64,000 nt of DNA from contig JAFAGM010000038.1 of assembly GCA_023422775.1 (NCBI GenBank), positions 1-64,000 on the forward strand. The letters are read 5' to 3'. The stretch is from Pseudomonadota bacterium. Lineage in GTDB: Bacteria; Pseudomonadota; Alphaproteobacteria; Rhizobiales; Xanthobacteraceae. Shown in pieces: positions 14,099-22,336 of the stretch; the stretch's first letter is position 1; each line of letters opens with the position of its first letter. The notes beneath the pieces are model-generated. The model ran no database searches. It worked only from the letters and a program-made list of their open reading frames with translations, and had not been told where the DNA came from. The position numbers were made by a program, and so were the translations under genes.

Positions 14099-15592
14099 AT
14101 GATGGACCAAGAGAAAGTAAACATCCTTCTGGTGGACGATCAGCCGGCCAAGCTGCTCGCCTACGAAGTGATCCTGAAGGAACTCGGCGAGAACCTGGTC
14201 AAGGCATCGTCGGGGCGCGAAGCGCTGGAGTTCCTGCTCAAGAACGACGTCGCCATCATCCTGGTCGACGTCTGCATGCCGGAACTCGACGGCTTCGAAC
14301 TCGCCGCCATGATCCGCGAACATCCCCGCTTCCAGAAGACGGCGATGATCTTCATCTCCGCGATCCAGGTGAGCGACATCGACCGGCTGCGCGGCTACGA
14401 AATGGGCGCGGTCGACTATGTTCCGGTGCCGGTGGTGCCGGAAGTCCTGCGCGCCAAGATCAAGGTGTTCGCCGAACTCTACCGCAAGACCCGCCAGCTC
14501 GAACACCTCAATGCCGAACTCGAAGACCGCGTCCGCGCCCGCACCGCGGAACTCGAGGAATCGCACGCGCGCCTGCTGGAGAGCGAGCAGCGCCGCAGCC
14601 TTGCGATCGCCGCGGGCAGAATGGGATCGTGGGACTGGGACTGGGTCAACGGCGACTGGATGTGGGACGAGGGTCAATTCCAGATCTTCGGGCTCGACCC
14701 CAAGACCTTCGTGGTGACGCCGACGAACGTCCAGATGTTCCTGCACCCTGACGACACCGACGAACTGGGCAAGGCTGTCGCCCAGTTCACGAAAGGGACC
14801 AAATCATACGAGGGTGAATTCCGGATCATACGCCCGGACGGCGAGGTGCGCTGGTGCGTCGGCACGGCGGCCGCCACCCTCGACAAGGCCGGCCGCGTCG
14901 TGCGTGTCAGCGGCGTCACCGTCGATATCACCGAGCGCAAGCAGGCCGAGGAGCGGCAGAACCTGCTGGCGCGGGAGGTCGACCACCGCGCCAAGAACGC
15001 GCTGGCTCTCGCCCAATCCATCGTCCGGTTGACGCGCGGCGAAAACGTGAAGACCTATGTCCGATCGGTCGAAGGGCGGATCAACGCGCTGGCGCGCGTG
15101 CATACCGTGCTTTCCCTGTCGAGCTGGCAAGGCGCCGAGATAAGGAAGCTGATCGACGAGGAACTCGCGCCCTACTCGACCGGCGATCAGATCGCTTTGT
15201 CCGGTCCGGAGGTCCAGCTCGAGCCCGCAACCGCCCAGACGGTGGCGCTGGCACTGCACGAACTCGTCACCAACTCGGCAAAGTATGGCGCGCTGTCGTC
15301 GCTGTCGGGCCGGCTGTCAATGAACTGGGAAGACCAGGCAAGCGCGCTCAAGATCGCATGGGTGGAGACCGGCGGTCCGCGGGTCGAGAAGCCGGTGTCG
15401 CGTGGCTTCGGGACGAGAAGCGTCATCGCCAGCATCGAGTCGCAGCTCGGCGGCCGGGCTGAATTCGACTGGCGCCCCGAGGGCCTAGTTTGTCGCCTTT
15501 CGGTGCCGTTGTCGTCCCGCCAGTCCACGCCCGACAAGATCTCGCGCCTCGAGACCGCAGGCGCCAATGGCCGTCGACGCGCGGAGGGTTAG
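14099..15592 (+). CDS. REC-PAS-HWE sensor histidine kinase
   Basis: This 497-residue protein combines a receiver domain (residues 1-125: VNILLVDDQPAK, phospho-acceptor in LVDVCMPELDGFEL), a coiled-coil linker (130-165), a PAS domain (about 168-285, ending VDITERKQAEE) and an HWE-family kinase core. The phospho-acceptor His lies in EVDHRAKNALALAQSIVRL near residue 296, and the ATPase part shows ALHELVTNSAKYGALS. HWE kinases are typical of rhizobia and related bacteria, often acting in general stress or light signalling. No membrane segment is visible. It starts 7 bases after the poly-HAMP kinase stop, with ATG choices at 14099 or 14102, so the two are almost certainly one operon; the receiver here could accept phosphate from that kinase. 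Confidence 0.9.
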   Translation: MMDQEKVNILLVDDQPAKLLAYEVILKELGENLVKASSGREALEFLLKNDVAIILVDVCMPELDGFELAAMIREHPRFQKTAMIFISAIQVSDIDRLRGYEMGAVDYVPVPVVPEVLRAKIKVFAELYRKTRQLEHLNAELEDRVRARTAELEESHARLLESEQRRSLAIAAGRMGSWDWDWVNGDWMWDEGQFQIFGLDPKTFVVTPTNVQMFLHPDDTDELGKAVAQFTKGTKSYEGEFRIIRPDGEVRWCVGTAAATLDKAGRVVRVSGVTVDITERKQAEERQNLLAREVDHRAKNALALAQSIVRLTRGENVKTYVRSVEGRINALARVHTVLSLSSWQGAEIRKLIDEELAPYSTGDQIALSGPEVQLEPATAQTVALALHELVTNSAKYGALSSLSGRLSMNWEDQASALKIAWVETGGPRVEKPVSRGFGTRSVIASIESQLGGRAEFDWRPEGLVCRLSVPLSSRQSTPDKISRLETAGANGRRRAEG

Positions 15593-15687
15593 GTCCGGCT
15601 GATTGCTGAAGCTGTCTCTGACGGTTGAAGCATCTCGCGCGGCTGATATACCCGTTGGCAAGACCAGCGACCCGACGGACTGCCTGC

Positions 15688-16683
15688 TTGAAAAACCTCC
15701 TCACCGATGTACCCGGCGTTCGCGTCGGCCATGCCGACGACGCAACGCTCGCTTCCGGCGTCACCGCGATCGTTTTTGACGCGCCCGCCACTGCATCCAT
15801 CGACGTGCGCGGCGGAGGCCCCGGTACCCGCGAGGAGGCCGCCCTCAAACCGGAAAGCACGGTGGAGGCGATCGACGGCATCGCACTCTCCGGCGGCTCG
15901 GCCCATGGCCTCGATGCCGCGGGCGGCGTCCAGGCCTGGCTGGCCGAACAGGGGCGCGGCTTTCGGATCCGCGAGGCGGTGATTCCGATCGTTCCGGGCG
16001 CGATCTGCTTCGACCTGCTCAACGGCGGCAACAAGGCCTGGGGACGCTTTCCGCCTTATCGCGATCTCGGCTATGCGGCTGCGCGCGCGGCGAGTGCCGA
16101 TTTCGCGCTGGGCAGCGTCGGCGCCGGCCTCGGTGCGACCACAGCCAATCTCAAGGGCGGTCTTGGCTCGGCTTCAGCGCTCACCGAAGGCGGCGTCACG
16201 GTCGGCGCGCTTGCGGTGGTCAATGCGATCGGCAGCGTGACGGTCGGCGACGGACCGTGGTTCTGGGCGGCGCCGTTCGAAATCGGCAATGAGTTCGGCG
16301 GGCGCGGCCTGCCGCCTTCGTTCACGCCCGACATGCTGAAGGTCCGCCTAAAGGGTGGCCCCGCAGCGACGGCATTGGAAAACACCACGCTGGTGGTGGT
16401 CGTCACCGATGCCATGCTGACCAAAGCACAGGCCAGGCGGCTCGCGATGATCGCGCAGACCGGAATGGCCCGCGCGATCTATCCCGTGCACGCTCCGCTG
16501 GACGGCGACGTGGTGTTTGCCGCCGCGACCGGCAGTATCCCGGTCGATCCGCTGTTCGGGCTCACCGAACTCGGAATGGTCGCCGCCAACACGGTCGCCC
16601 GCGCCATTGCGCGCGGCGTCCATGGTGCGACCGCGCTACCCTTTCTGGGTGCGCTGCCGGCGTGGAGCGATCGTTTCGGCTAG
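15688..16683 (+). CDS. P1 (DmpA/S58-like) family peptidase
   Basis: The product of about 331 residues belongs to the DmpA-type N-terminal-nucleophile peptidases, which cleave themselves into two chains. Visible family features are NLLTDVPGVRVGHADD at the N-terminus, ALSGGSAHGLDAAGG, GSVGAGLGATTANLKGGLGSAS, and the probable self-cleavage site in ENTTLVVVVTDAMLTK, where a Thr after Asn would become the nucleophile. The start is uncertain: a TTG at 15688 matches the family N-terminus, while a TTG at 15625 would add 21 residues; neither has a clear ribosome site. Substrate (peptides or beta-aminopeptides) cannot be predicted. Confidence 0.82.
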   Translation: MKNLLTDVPGVRVGHADDATLASGVTAIVFDAPATASIDVRGGGPGTREEAALKPESTVEAIDGIALSGGSAHGLDAAGGVQAWLAEQGRGFRIREAVIPIVPGAICFDLLNGGNKAWGRFPPYRDLGYAAARAASADFALGSVGAGLGATTANLKGGLGSASALTEGGVTVGALAVVNAIGSVTVGDGPWFWAAPFEIGNEFGGRGLPPSFTPDMLKVRLKGGPAATALENTTLVVVVTDAMLTKAQARRLAMIAQTGMARAIYPVHAPLDGDVVFAAATGSIPVDPLFGLTELGMVAANTVARAIARGVHGATALPFLGALPAWSDRFG

Positions 16684-16718
16684 GTCGCAGTCCGAAGGAT
16701 CATCGCCGGGTCTCGTGT

Positions 16719-17462
16719 TCAAGCGCTGACCGAAAGCGACCCTGTGGCCGCCGACGAGATCGCCTGGGCCTGTCGCTGGATCATCTGCTCGATGAAATTG
16801 TAGGACGACGTCGCGGCGCTGGACGAGCTTCCGCCTGCTGCCGTCGTCATCGTCACCTTCGATCCGTCCGCATAGGTCAGCGACGTCGTCACCGAACCGT
16901 CGCTGTTGGTGACGGATGTGGTGCTGGCGCCCTGCAGTGCCTGCGAGAAGGGATCGGAACCTGATCCGCCAGCATCGTTTGCGTCATCGCGGTTGTGGTG
17001 CCCCTTGGGCCTCAACGCCGACGCCAGCTCCTTGAGGCTCACCGAGCCGTCGCCGTCCTTGTCGAGCTTGCCGAACACGCTGTCGGCGTTCTCGAGATTG
17101 GTGCCGCCGGCGCCGAGCGCCTCTTCGAATTCCGATTTGGTGATCTTGCCGTCACCATCGCCATCGATCTGCGCGAACAGATCCTTCAGCGCGCTGGAGC
17201 GGCTCCTGGATGCCGTCGTTTCGCCCGACGAGCACTGGCTCTGCGCATCGAGCAACGCGCTCATGGTCTCCGGCGAGATCTGCGCACCACCGCCGGACCC
17301 TGAACCCGGGCCGACCGAAGTCTGCGCATTCGAAGCCAGCAGATCGAACGGGCTCTTTGTGTTCTGGCTGGCGCCGGTAGATGACGCGGACGACGATTTC
17401 GATGACGTCAGCGCCTTGAGGACATCGATGGCCGACGAAGCAGCGCCCAATGCAAGGAACAT
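16719..17462 (-). CDS. EF-hand domain protein
   Basis: This 247-residue protein is rich in Ser, Gly and Ala and carries two canonical calcium-binding EF-hands: DGDGDGKITKSEFEE near residue 104 and DKDGDGSVSLKELAS near residue 134. The flanking sequences are low-complexity and probably disordered. The N-terminus MFLALGAASSAIDVLKAL is hydrophobic but short and not a convincing signal peptide. The ATG at 17462 has a GGAG ribosome site 7 bases before it, so it is preferred to one 24 bases upstream. It converges on the P1 peptidase gene and diverges from rpe. Calcium binding is likely; its role is unknown. Confidence 0.82.
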   Translation of the reverse strand: MFLALGAASSAIDVLKALTSSKSSSASSTGASQNTKSPFDLLASNAQTSVGPGSGSGGGAQISPETMSALLDAQSQCSSGETTASRSRSSALKDLFAQIDGDGDGKITKSEFEEALGAGGTNLENADSVFGKLDKDGDGSVSLKELASALRPKGHHNRDDANDAGGSGSDPFSQALQGASTTSVTNSDGSVTTSLTYADGSKVTMTTAAGGSSSSAATSSYNFIEQMIQRQAQAISSAATGSLSVSA

Positions 17463-17714
17463 GGCAAGACTCCAACAGCGCCGCACCGGTCGCGGCCGAT
17501 AGCTCGTGCATATTTCTCAGCAAGCGCCGTGCCACCGTGAAAAACCCAATGAAATCGGGCGTTCTCGTATTCATCTCCATCCGCGAAGCCCGGCAAGAGA
17601 TGCCGGCTCCGGCAGATTTTTCCGCACGGAAGAGCGTGGAGCTCGCATTGCTCCCGGCCGCCCTGCATGTTACGCGGAGCCATTCCGTCCCTTCCGTGTC
17701 CTGGGAAAGCGCAC

Positions 17715-18416
17715 ATGTCTCAGCAATTTGCGTCACGTCCCCTCGTCATCGCCCCGTCGATCCTGGCGGCCGATTTCGCCAGGCTGGGCGAAGAGGTTCG
17801 CGCCGTCGATGCCGCCGGCGCCGACTGGATCCATCTCGACGTGATGGATGGACATTTCGTGCCGAACATTTCCTTTGGGCCCGACGTGATCAAGGCAATG
17901 CGCCCGCATACGAAGAAGATCTTCGATGCCCATCTGATGATCTCGCCCTGCGACCCCTATATCGAAGCGTTTGCAAAGGCCGGCTGCGACCACATCACCG
18001 TCCACGCCGAGGCCGGGCCTCACCTGCATCGCTCGCTGCAGGCGATCCGCGCGCTCGGCAAGAAGGCCGGCGTCTCGCTCAATCCGGGCACGCCGGCGAG
18101 CGCGATCGAATACGTCATCGACCAGATCGACCTGGTGCTTGTCATGTCGGTCAACCCCGGCTTCGGCGGCCAGGCCTTCATCAAGTCCGCGCTGGGCAAG
18201 ATCAGCGACATCCGAGCGATGACCGCCGGACGCCCGATCGACATCGAGGTCGACGGCGGCGTCGGTCCTGATGTTTCGGGCCAGCTCGCCGCTGCCGGCG
18301 CGAACGCGCTGGTCGCGGGCTCGGCAGTGTTCAAGGGCGGCACGATGGAATCCTACAAGGCCAACATCTCCGCGATCCGTGGCGCAGCGGCGCTGGCGCG
18401 CGGCGAAGCGATCTGA
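17715..18416 (+). CDS. rpe: Ribulose-phosphate 3-epimerase
   Basis: This 233-residue TIM-barrel enzyme interconverts ribulose-5-phosphate and xylulose-5-phosphate in the pentose phosphate and Calvin cycles. The N-terminus RPLVIAPSILAADFARLGEEV, the metal and catalytic motif WIHLDVMDGHFVPNISFGPD, the VMSVNPGFGGQAFI loop and the phosphate-binding IEVDGGVGP ... NALVAGSAVF are all intact. The start at 17715 is chosen because the upstream 16 codons do not belong to the family. It is divergent from the EF-hand gene across a 252-base gap, with no Calvin-cycle genes nearby, so a housekeeping role is likely. Confidence 0.95.
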   Translation: MSQQFASRPLVIAPSILAADFARLGEEVRAVDAAGADWIHLDVMDGHFVPNISFGPDVIKAMRPHTKKIFDAHLMISPCDPYIEAFAKAGCDHITVHAEAGPHLHRSLQAIRALGKKAGVSLNPGTPASAIEYVIDQIDLVLVMSVNPGFGGQAFIKSALGKISDIRAMTAGRPIDIEVDGGVGPDVSGQLAAAGANALVAGSAVFKGGTMESYKANISAIRGAAALARGEAI

Positions 18417-18599
18417 CGGGATCGTTCGTTCCGAACCGTTCTTGCCCGCGGCCGCTGCAGGTACGAATGAACGCGCCCGCGTGAGTTCCATGGCGCGGAA
18501 GGAGTGGGAGCCACCAAAGCTCCACCCTCTCGACACAAAGCTTCATGCTCTGGCCATAAACACGGGTCACGGTTCTCCCGCTCATCTGGGGACGGGGAT

Positions 18600-18980
18600 A
18601 TGGTGAAGACCTACATTACTGCTGCAGTGCTCCTGGTACTGGCGCCCTCCGCCGCGCTTGCGCAGCGCGCGGGTGACGCCGCGCTGGGTGCGGTGGCCGG
18701 CGCCGTCGTGCTGGGGCCGGTCGGGGCAGTCGCCGGGGCTTTCGTCGGCTATACCGCCGGGCCTTCGATATCGCGGTCTTGGGGATTGGATCGATCGCGT
18801 TCATCACGGCACCGGAGGCAGACCTCGAGGGACAGTGTGCGAGGCGCGAGGGCGGAAGCCGTCGGCCCCGGCGACGCCGCGTCCACCGCGAATGCGCGTG
18901 TAGCAACCTCTGGCAATGTGGCGCCACGCCGTGCCGCGCCCGCCAAATCCTCATTCCCGCCGGTGCAGACGCTCGACTGA
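18600..18980 (+). CDS. Small exported glycine-rich protein
   Basis: The 126-residue product has a clear signal peptide (MVKTYITAAVLLVLAPSAALAQ) followed by a Gly/Ala/Val segment, AGDAALGAVAGAVVLGPVGAVAGAFVGYTAG, of the glycine-zipper type that can pack helices in membranes. The C-terminal half is basic and Ser/Arg-rich without recognisable domain. The ATG at 18600 follows a GGGG ribosome site; a longer frame from 18504 would bury the signal peptide. It stands alone between rpe and the kinase gene. Function unknown. Confidence 0.72.
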   Translation: MVKTYITAAVLLVLAPSAALAQRAGDAALGAVAGAVVLGPVGAVAGAFVGYTAGPSISRSWGLDRSRSSRHRRQTSRDSVRGARAEAVGPGDAASTANARVATSGNVAPRRAAPAKSSFPPVQTLD

Positions 18981-19002
18981 GCGCTTGACGCCTGATGCGG
19001 TG

Positions 19003-20436
19003 CTACGTCGCGTCGCCGCTTCCCTGTGCCAGCGGGAGCGCTGATGTTGGTGGCCGCACCACGGTCACCGTGCAGACGGCTTCGGCCGCCACCTTGCCCG
19101 CGACGCTGCCGAGCAGCGTCCGCAGCATCGAATTCTGCCGCGCGCCCATGACGATATGATCGACCTGGTTGACCCTGGTGAACTCCAGGATCGCCGAGGC
19201 TGGATCGATCGCCTCCAGTACATGCACCGTGAGCCGGCTTTCATCCAGTTCAAGCGGTGATGCCCAGTGGCGAAGTGCGACCAGCCGGTCGATATGCTTG
19301 TTGTTGCCGTGCTCGTCGAGCGTCCGGTCGATTGTGATGCGGCCGAGCTTGAGCACGTTCAAACAGGCGAGCCGTGCGGACGGCAGGGTTGCCAACAGTT
19401 GCGCCGCGGTCCGGCGCAGGCACTCGTTGAACTCTCCCGACCCCTCCTCGGTATCGAGCGCAACCACCACGATCGGCCCCGAAGCCAGTTGCGCCGCGAC
19501 ATCCGATTTCGCTCTCGGCACCGTCACGCCCTGGTTGAAGCGGCGGCGCCACACCGTGCTGAGCGGATCGCGCTGCAGCCGCTCCGAGCGCGCCGTCAAT
19601 TTGACCTGATCGGGATACGCCAGTTCGAACGCCAGTTGGGAAGCCGTCGGGTGCCGCCAGACCGGCTCGATCTCCAGGCATCGCAGCACGATTTCCTGCA
19701 GCCATGGCGGGTAGTCCGGCCGCAATTTGCGCGGCGGATACGGATCGCGCCACAGCCGCCGCCGCATGCCGCGCAGCGTTTCGCTCTCGCCGAACGGCCG
19801 CAGGCCGGTGGTGAAGAAGTACAGCAGCACGCCCAGCGAAAACAGATCGCTGCGCGGGTCGTCGCGGACGCCGAGCAGGCGTTCCGGCGCCATGTACGGC
19901 GCCGTGCCATAGGGCAGACGGAATTCTTCCTGCAGCAGATCAGGCAACTGATTGTGATGCGACAGCCCGAAATCGATCAGCACGCATTCGCCGGAGGGGC
20001 GAAACATGATGCTGCTCGGCTTGATGTCGTGATGGATGACGTTCTGGCGGTGCAGATCGGCCAGCGCTGTCGCGATCTTGCCGACGATCACCCTCGCCTC
20101 TTCATACGGCAGCGGCAGATCGCCAAGCCGGCTCAGAAGCGTCTTGCCGGGAATGCGCTCCATGACGACATACGCCTGCCGGTCGAAACTGCCGGTGCCG
20201 AAACAGCCCGGCACGTGCGGGCCGGCCAGCCGCGGCACGATCATCTGCTCCATCTCGAAGCTGACGATGGCCGCTGGGTCTTCGCCCTCGGAAACCCGGG
20301 GAATCTTCATCAGCAGCGGCACGGTGATGCCGGGATGGGTCACCGTCCACAGCGTCGCCATGCCGCCCCGGTGGACGCACTCCCCGATCGCGAAGCCATC
20401 CAGTTCCGCGCCGGGTTCGATTGAACGCTTCACCAT
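19003..20436 (-). CDS. Ser/Thr protein kinase with C-terminal universal-stress (UspA) domain
   Basis: This 477-residue fusion has a Hanks-type kinase domain (about 10-275): Gly-rich loop VHRGGMATLW, Lys in PLLMKIPRV, catalytic HHDIKPSSIMF, LIDFGLSH and the GTAPYMAPE activation end. The UspA domain (about 320-470) ends with the ATP-motif-like MGARQNSMLRTLLGSVAGKVAAEAVCTVTVV. No membrane segment is visible, so it is a cytoplasmic kinase. The ATG at 20436 lies 4 bases past the stop of the phosphoesterase gene, whose TGAGG doubles as its ribosome site, implying coupled expression. Its targets are unknown; the UspA part suggests a link to energy or stress state. Confidence 0.9.
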   Translation of the reverse strand: MVKRSIEPGAELDGFAIGECVHRGGMATLWTVTHPGITVPLLMKIPRVSEGEDPAAIVSFEMEQMIVPRLAGPHVPGCFGTGSFDRQAYVVMERIPGKTLLSRLGDLPLPYEEARVIVGKIATALADLHRQNVIHHDIKPSSIMFRPSGECVLIDFGLSHHNQLPDLLQEEFRLPYGTAPYMAPERLLGVRDDPRSDLFSLGVLLYFFTTGLRPFGESETLRGMRRRLWRDPYPPRKLRPDYPPWLQEIVLRCLEIEPVWRHPTASQLAFELAYPDQVKLTARSERLQRDPLSTVWRRRFNQGVTVPRAKSDVAAQLASGPIVVVALDTEEGSGEFNECLRRTAAQLLATLPSARLACLNVLKLGRITIDRTLDEHGNNKHIDRLVALRHWASPLELDESRLTVHVLEAIDPASAILEFTRVNQVDHIVMGARQNSMLRTLLGSVAGKVAAEAVCTVTVVRPPTSALPLAQGSGDAT

Positions 20437-20440
20437 CGCC

Positions 20441-21199
20441 TCATTTCCCCACGAACAGGCGGTCGGCCAGCCAGTGCGGCAGCCCGTTGGTGCGGATCCG
20501 CTCCGCGGCCGCCTCGACGTCGTAAGGCACGCGGCAATAGGTGATCTCGCGGGATGTGGTGTCGAACATCGCAAACGCCGCCGCCGGGTTGCCGTCGCGC
20601 GGCTGCCCGACCGAGCCGAGAACCGCGAGCCAGCGCCGGCCGCCAAGCAGTTGCACTGCCACGTCGGATGTCGGGATGAAGTTCGTCATCTTCGCCGCCG
20701 ACGACATCGAGTAGAGCGCCGGCATGTGGATGTGTCCACAAAAGGTGACATGGGCGGCGGTCGCCTCGATGCTGCGCGCGGCGTCCGATGTCCCGCTCAC
20801 ATAATGCCAACGGGCGGGGTGAGAGGCTTCGGAATGCACATACAGGCGATCGTCTTCCTGCCTCTTCAGTGGCAACTCCGCCAGAAATCGCCGCTGCGCG
20901 GCGCTGAGCCTGCCGCGCGTCCATTCGATCGCAGCCTGCGCCATGGCGTTCATGCTTTCTGACGGCGTGCCGACGGCGCTGTCGTGGTTGCCCATGACGA
21001 TCGCGGCGCCGTCGGCAACGAGGTCCATCACGGTATCGACCGCCCATTCCGGATCCGCGCCGTAGCCGACGACGTCACCAAGGCAGACGAACCGCTCCGC
21101 ACCACGCGCCCGCGCCGCATCAAGGCACGCGCTGAACGCCTGCCGGTTGGCATGAATGTCCGCAAAGACGGCAAGCCGCACGCTCTCCTCCCGGTCCAT
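20441..21199 (-). CDS. Calcineurin-like metallophosphoesterase
   Basis: About 252 residues. The metal-site motifs of the metallophosphoesterase superfamily are present in order: FADIHANRQAF (D-x-H), CLGDVVGYGADP (GDxxGYG), VMGNHDSAV (GNHD), and FCGHIHMPAL (GHxH). Members include phosphodiesterases, diadenosine tetraphosphatases and phage-lambda-type protein phosphatases. ATGs at 21202 and 21199 are equally possible; earlier in-frame codons look non-coding. Because the next gene is a translationally coupled protein kinase, a protein phosphatase role is an attractive inference, but the motifs do not settle it. Confidence 0.88.
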   Translation of the reverse strand: MDREESVRLAVFADIHANRQAFSACLDAARARGAERFVCLGDVVGYGADPEWAVDTVMDLVADGAAIVMGNHDSAVGTPSESMNAMAQAAIEWTRGRLSAAQRRFLAELPLKRQEDDRLYVHSEASHPARWHYVSGTSDAARSIEATAAHVTFCGHIHMPALYSMSSAAKMTNFIPTSDVAVQLLGGRRWLAVLGSVGQPRDGNPAAAFAMFDTTSREITYCRVPYDVEAAAERIRTNGLPHWLADRLFVGK

Positions 21200-21340
21200 C
21201 ATCGCGCCCGTCCGTACGCGTGTATTGACGGATATCAAACACCAGGCCGCGTGCGGGCTGCAATCGCACAGAAGATTTGTCGGGAGGTGCGGCAGGATCG
21301 GCCCGCCGACGGGATGCGACGGGGAAGGATGCGAAGGCAA

Positions 21341-21937
21341 TCAGCGCTTGCGTGGCGCTTCCAGCCCCTTGAGCAACAGCGCAAGAACCGCATCGATCCG
21401 CGCCGGCGTGCCCGAATCACTCCACTCCTCGGCATGGCAAGGATGATGGAAACGGCTGGTGGCATCGAAAATGGCGCGTGCCGTGACCTTGACGTCGGCG
21501 ACCTGGAACAGGCCCTGCTCCGCGCCATCCGACAGGATCTTGCTGATCTGGTCGACCAGGCAATCCTTGTGGCAGTTCACTGCCTTGCAGGCTTCGCGGG
21601 CCAGCGTCAGGTAGGTCGCAAACATCTCGGGGTCGTCGCCAAGCCGCTCGTGCTTGATCGCAAACATCGTGCGCAGCCAGCGATCCAGTCGCTCGGGCGC
21701 CGGGCCAGAGGCATCGGTGATCTTCATCAGCGGCGCGCTGAGACGGTCGAGCCAGCGCTTGGCCACCGCCTCGCGCAGCGAGGCCTTGCTTGGAAAATGA
21801 CGGTAGACGCTGCCGTGGCTGACATCCAGCGCGCGGGCCACATCCACCACCGTCGCTTTCGCAAGCCCATAACGACGCAGTACGTCCTCGGTTACCTCCA
21901 GAATTCGCTCAGGCGTCAAGACCACGACTTCGTTCAT
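21341..21937 (-). CDS. TetR-family transcriptional regulator
   Basis: The 198-residue protein has an N-terminal TetR helix-turn-helix (about 10-55): TPERILEVTEDVLRRYG and VVDVARALDVSHGSVYRHFPSKASLREAV. The C-terminal part (FAIKHERLGDDPEMFATYLTLAREA, HPCHAEEWSDSG) should bind an unknown ligand. An ATG at 21937 is preferred to the only longer in-frame start, a TTG at 21976. A 36-codon gene lies 52 bases upstream on the same strand, and upstream of that is a 24-bp inverted repeat over a promoter (22170-22209), a natural self-operator. No transporter or enzyme gene is adjacent on this strand. Confidence 0.9.
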   Translation of the reverse strand: MNEVVVLTPERILEVTEDVLRRYGLAKATVVDVARALDVSHGSVYRHFPSKASLREAVAKRWLDRLSAPLMKITDASGPAPERLDRWLRTMFAIKHERLGDDPEMFATYLTLAREACKAVNCHKDCLVDQISKILSDGAEQGLFQVADVKVTARAIFDATSRFHHPCHAEEWSDSGTPARIDAVLALLLKGLEAPRKR

Positions 21938-21989
21938 GCGCGCACCTGCGAAAGGATGAGAAGTGTGGTCATTCAAGCCCCCTGACGGG

Positions 21990-22100
21990 TTAATTTTTCA
22001 CCGGCTCCAGACGTTCTGCCTGCGCCGCCAAATGGCGGGCAACGCGCTGGTCGAGCCAGCGCTGGATCTGTGCGGTCAGATAAATGATGTGGGTAGTCAT
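21990..22100 (-). CDS. 36-residue conserved-looking small protein
   Basis: The product starts MTTHIIYLTAQIQRWLDQRV and ends AERLEPVKN. It is basic and predicted to be one amphipathic helix, without signal peptide. A GAGGA ribosome site lies 7 bases before the ATG. It sits between a TetR-type operator/promoter (22170-22209) and the tetR gene, so it is likely the first gene of a self-regulated operon. A longer frame from 22199 would run through the operator and is rejected. No known family recognised. Confidence 0.6.
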   Translation of the reverse strand: MTTHIIYLTAQIQRWLDQRVARHLAAQAERLEPVKN

Positions 22101-22169
22101 AGCGTAGTCCTCTTCAAGTACCCGGCTCAAGCAACAAGCCCGGTGACGCCCCGTATCGGCGACGCAATG

Positions 22170-22209
22170 GATATAGCACGTCTCGCTGACAGATTTCAAT
22201 ATCTGTCAG
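22170..22209 (-). promoter_or_regulatory. Probable TetR operator overlapping a promoter
   Basis: A perfect inverted repeat CTGACAGAT-N6-ATCTGTCAG occupies 22186-22209. On the minus strand a -35-like TTGAAA (22194-22199) lies inside it and a -10-like TATATC (22170-22175) follows after 18 bases, giving a start point near 22163 and a leader of about 60 bases to the small gene. A third half-site, ATCTGT, lies just beyond toward purB (22215-22221). Confidence 0.75.
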
Positions 22210-22336
22210 TCAATAATCTGTGAATGAAAGCCTGTGGACCTGGCCTGCCGACCCGTTGCCGGCCAACCGGTGCCGTTTGTCTCACATGAGCGGCGATGCT
22301 ACATCGCGGCGTAAAAAGCATTCGCCGGAGTCCATG

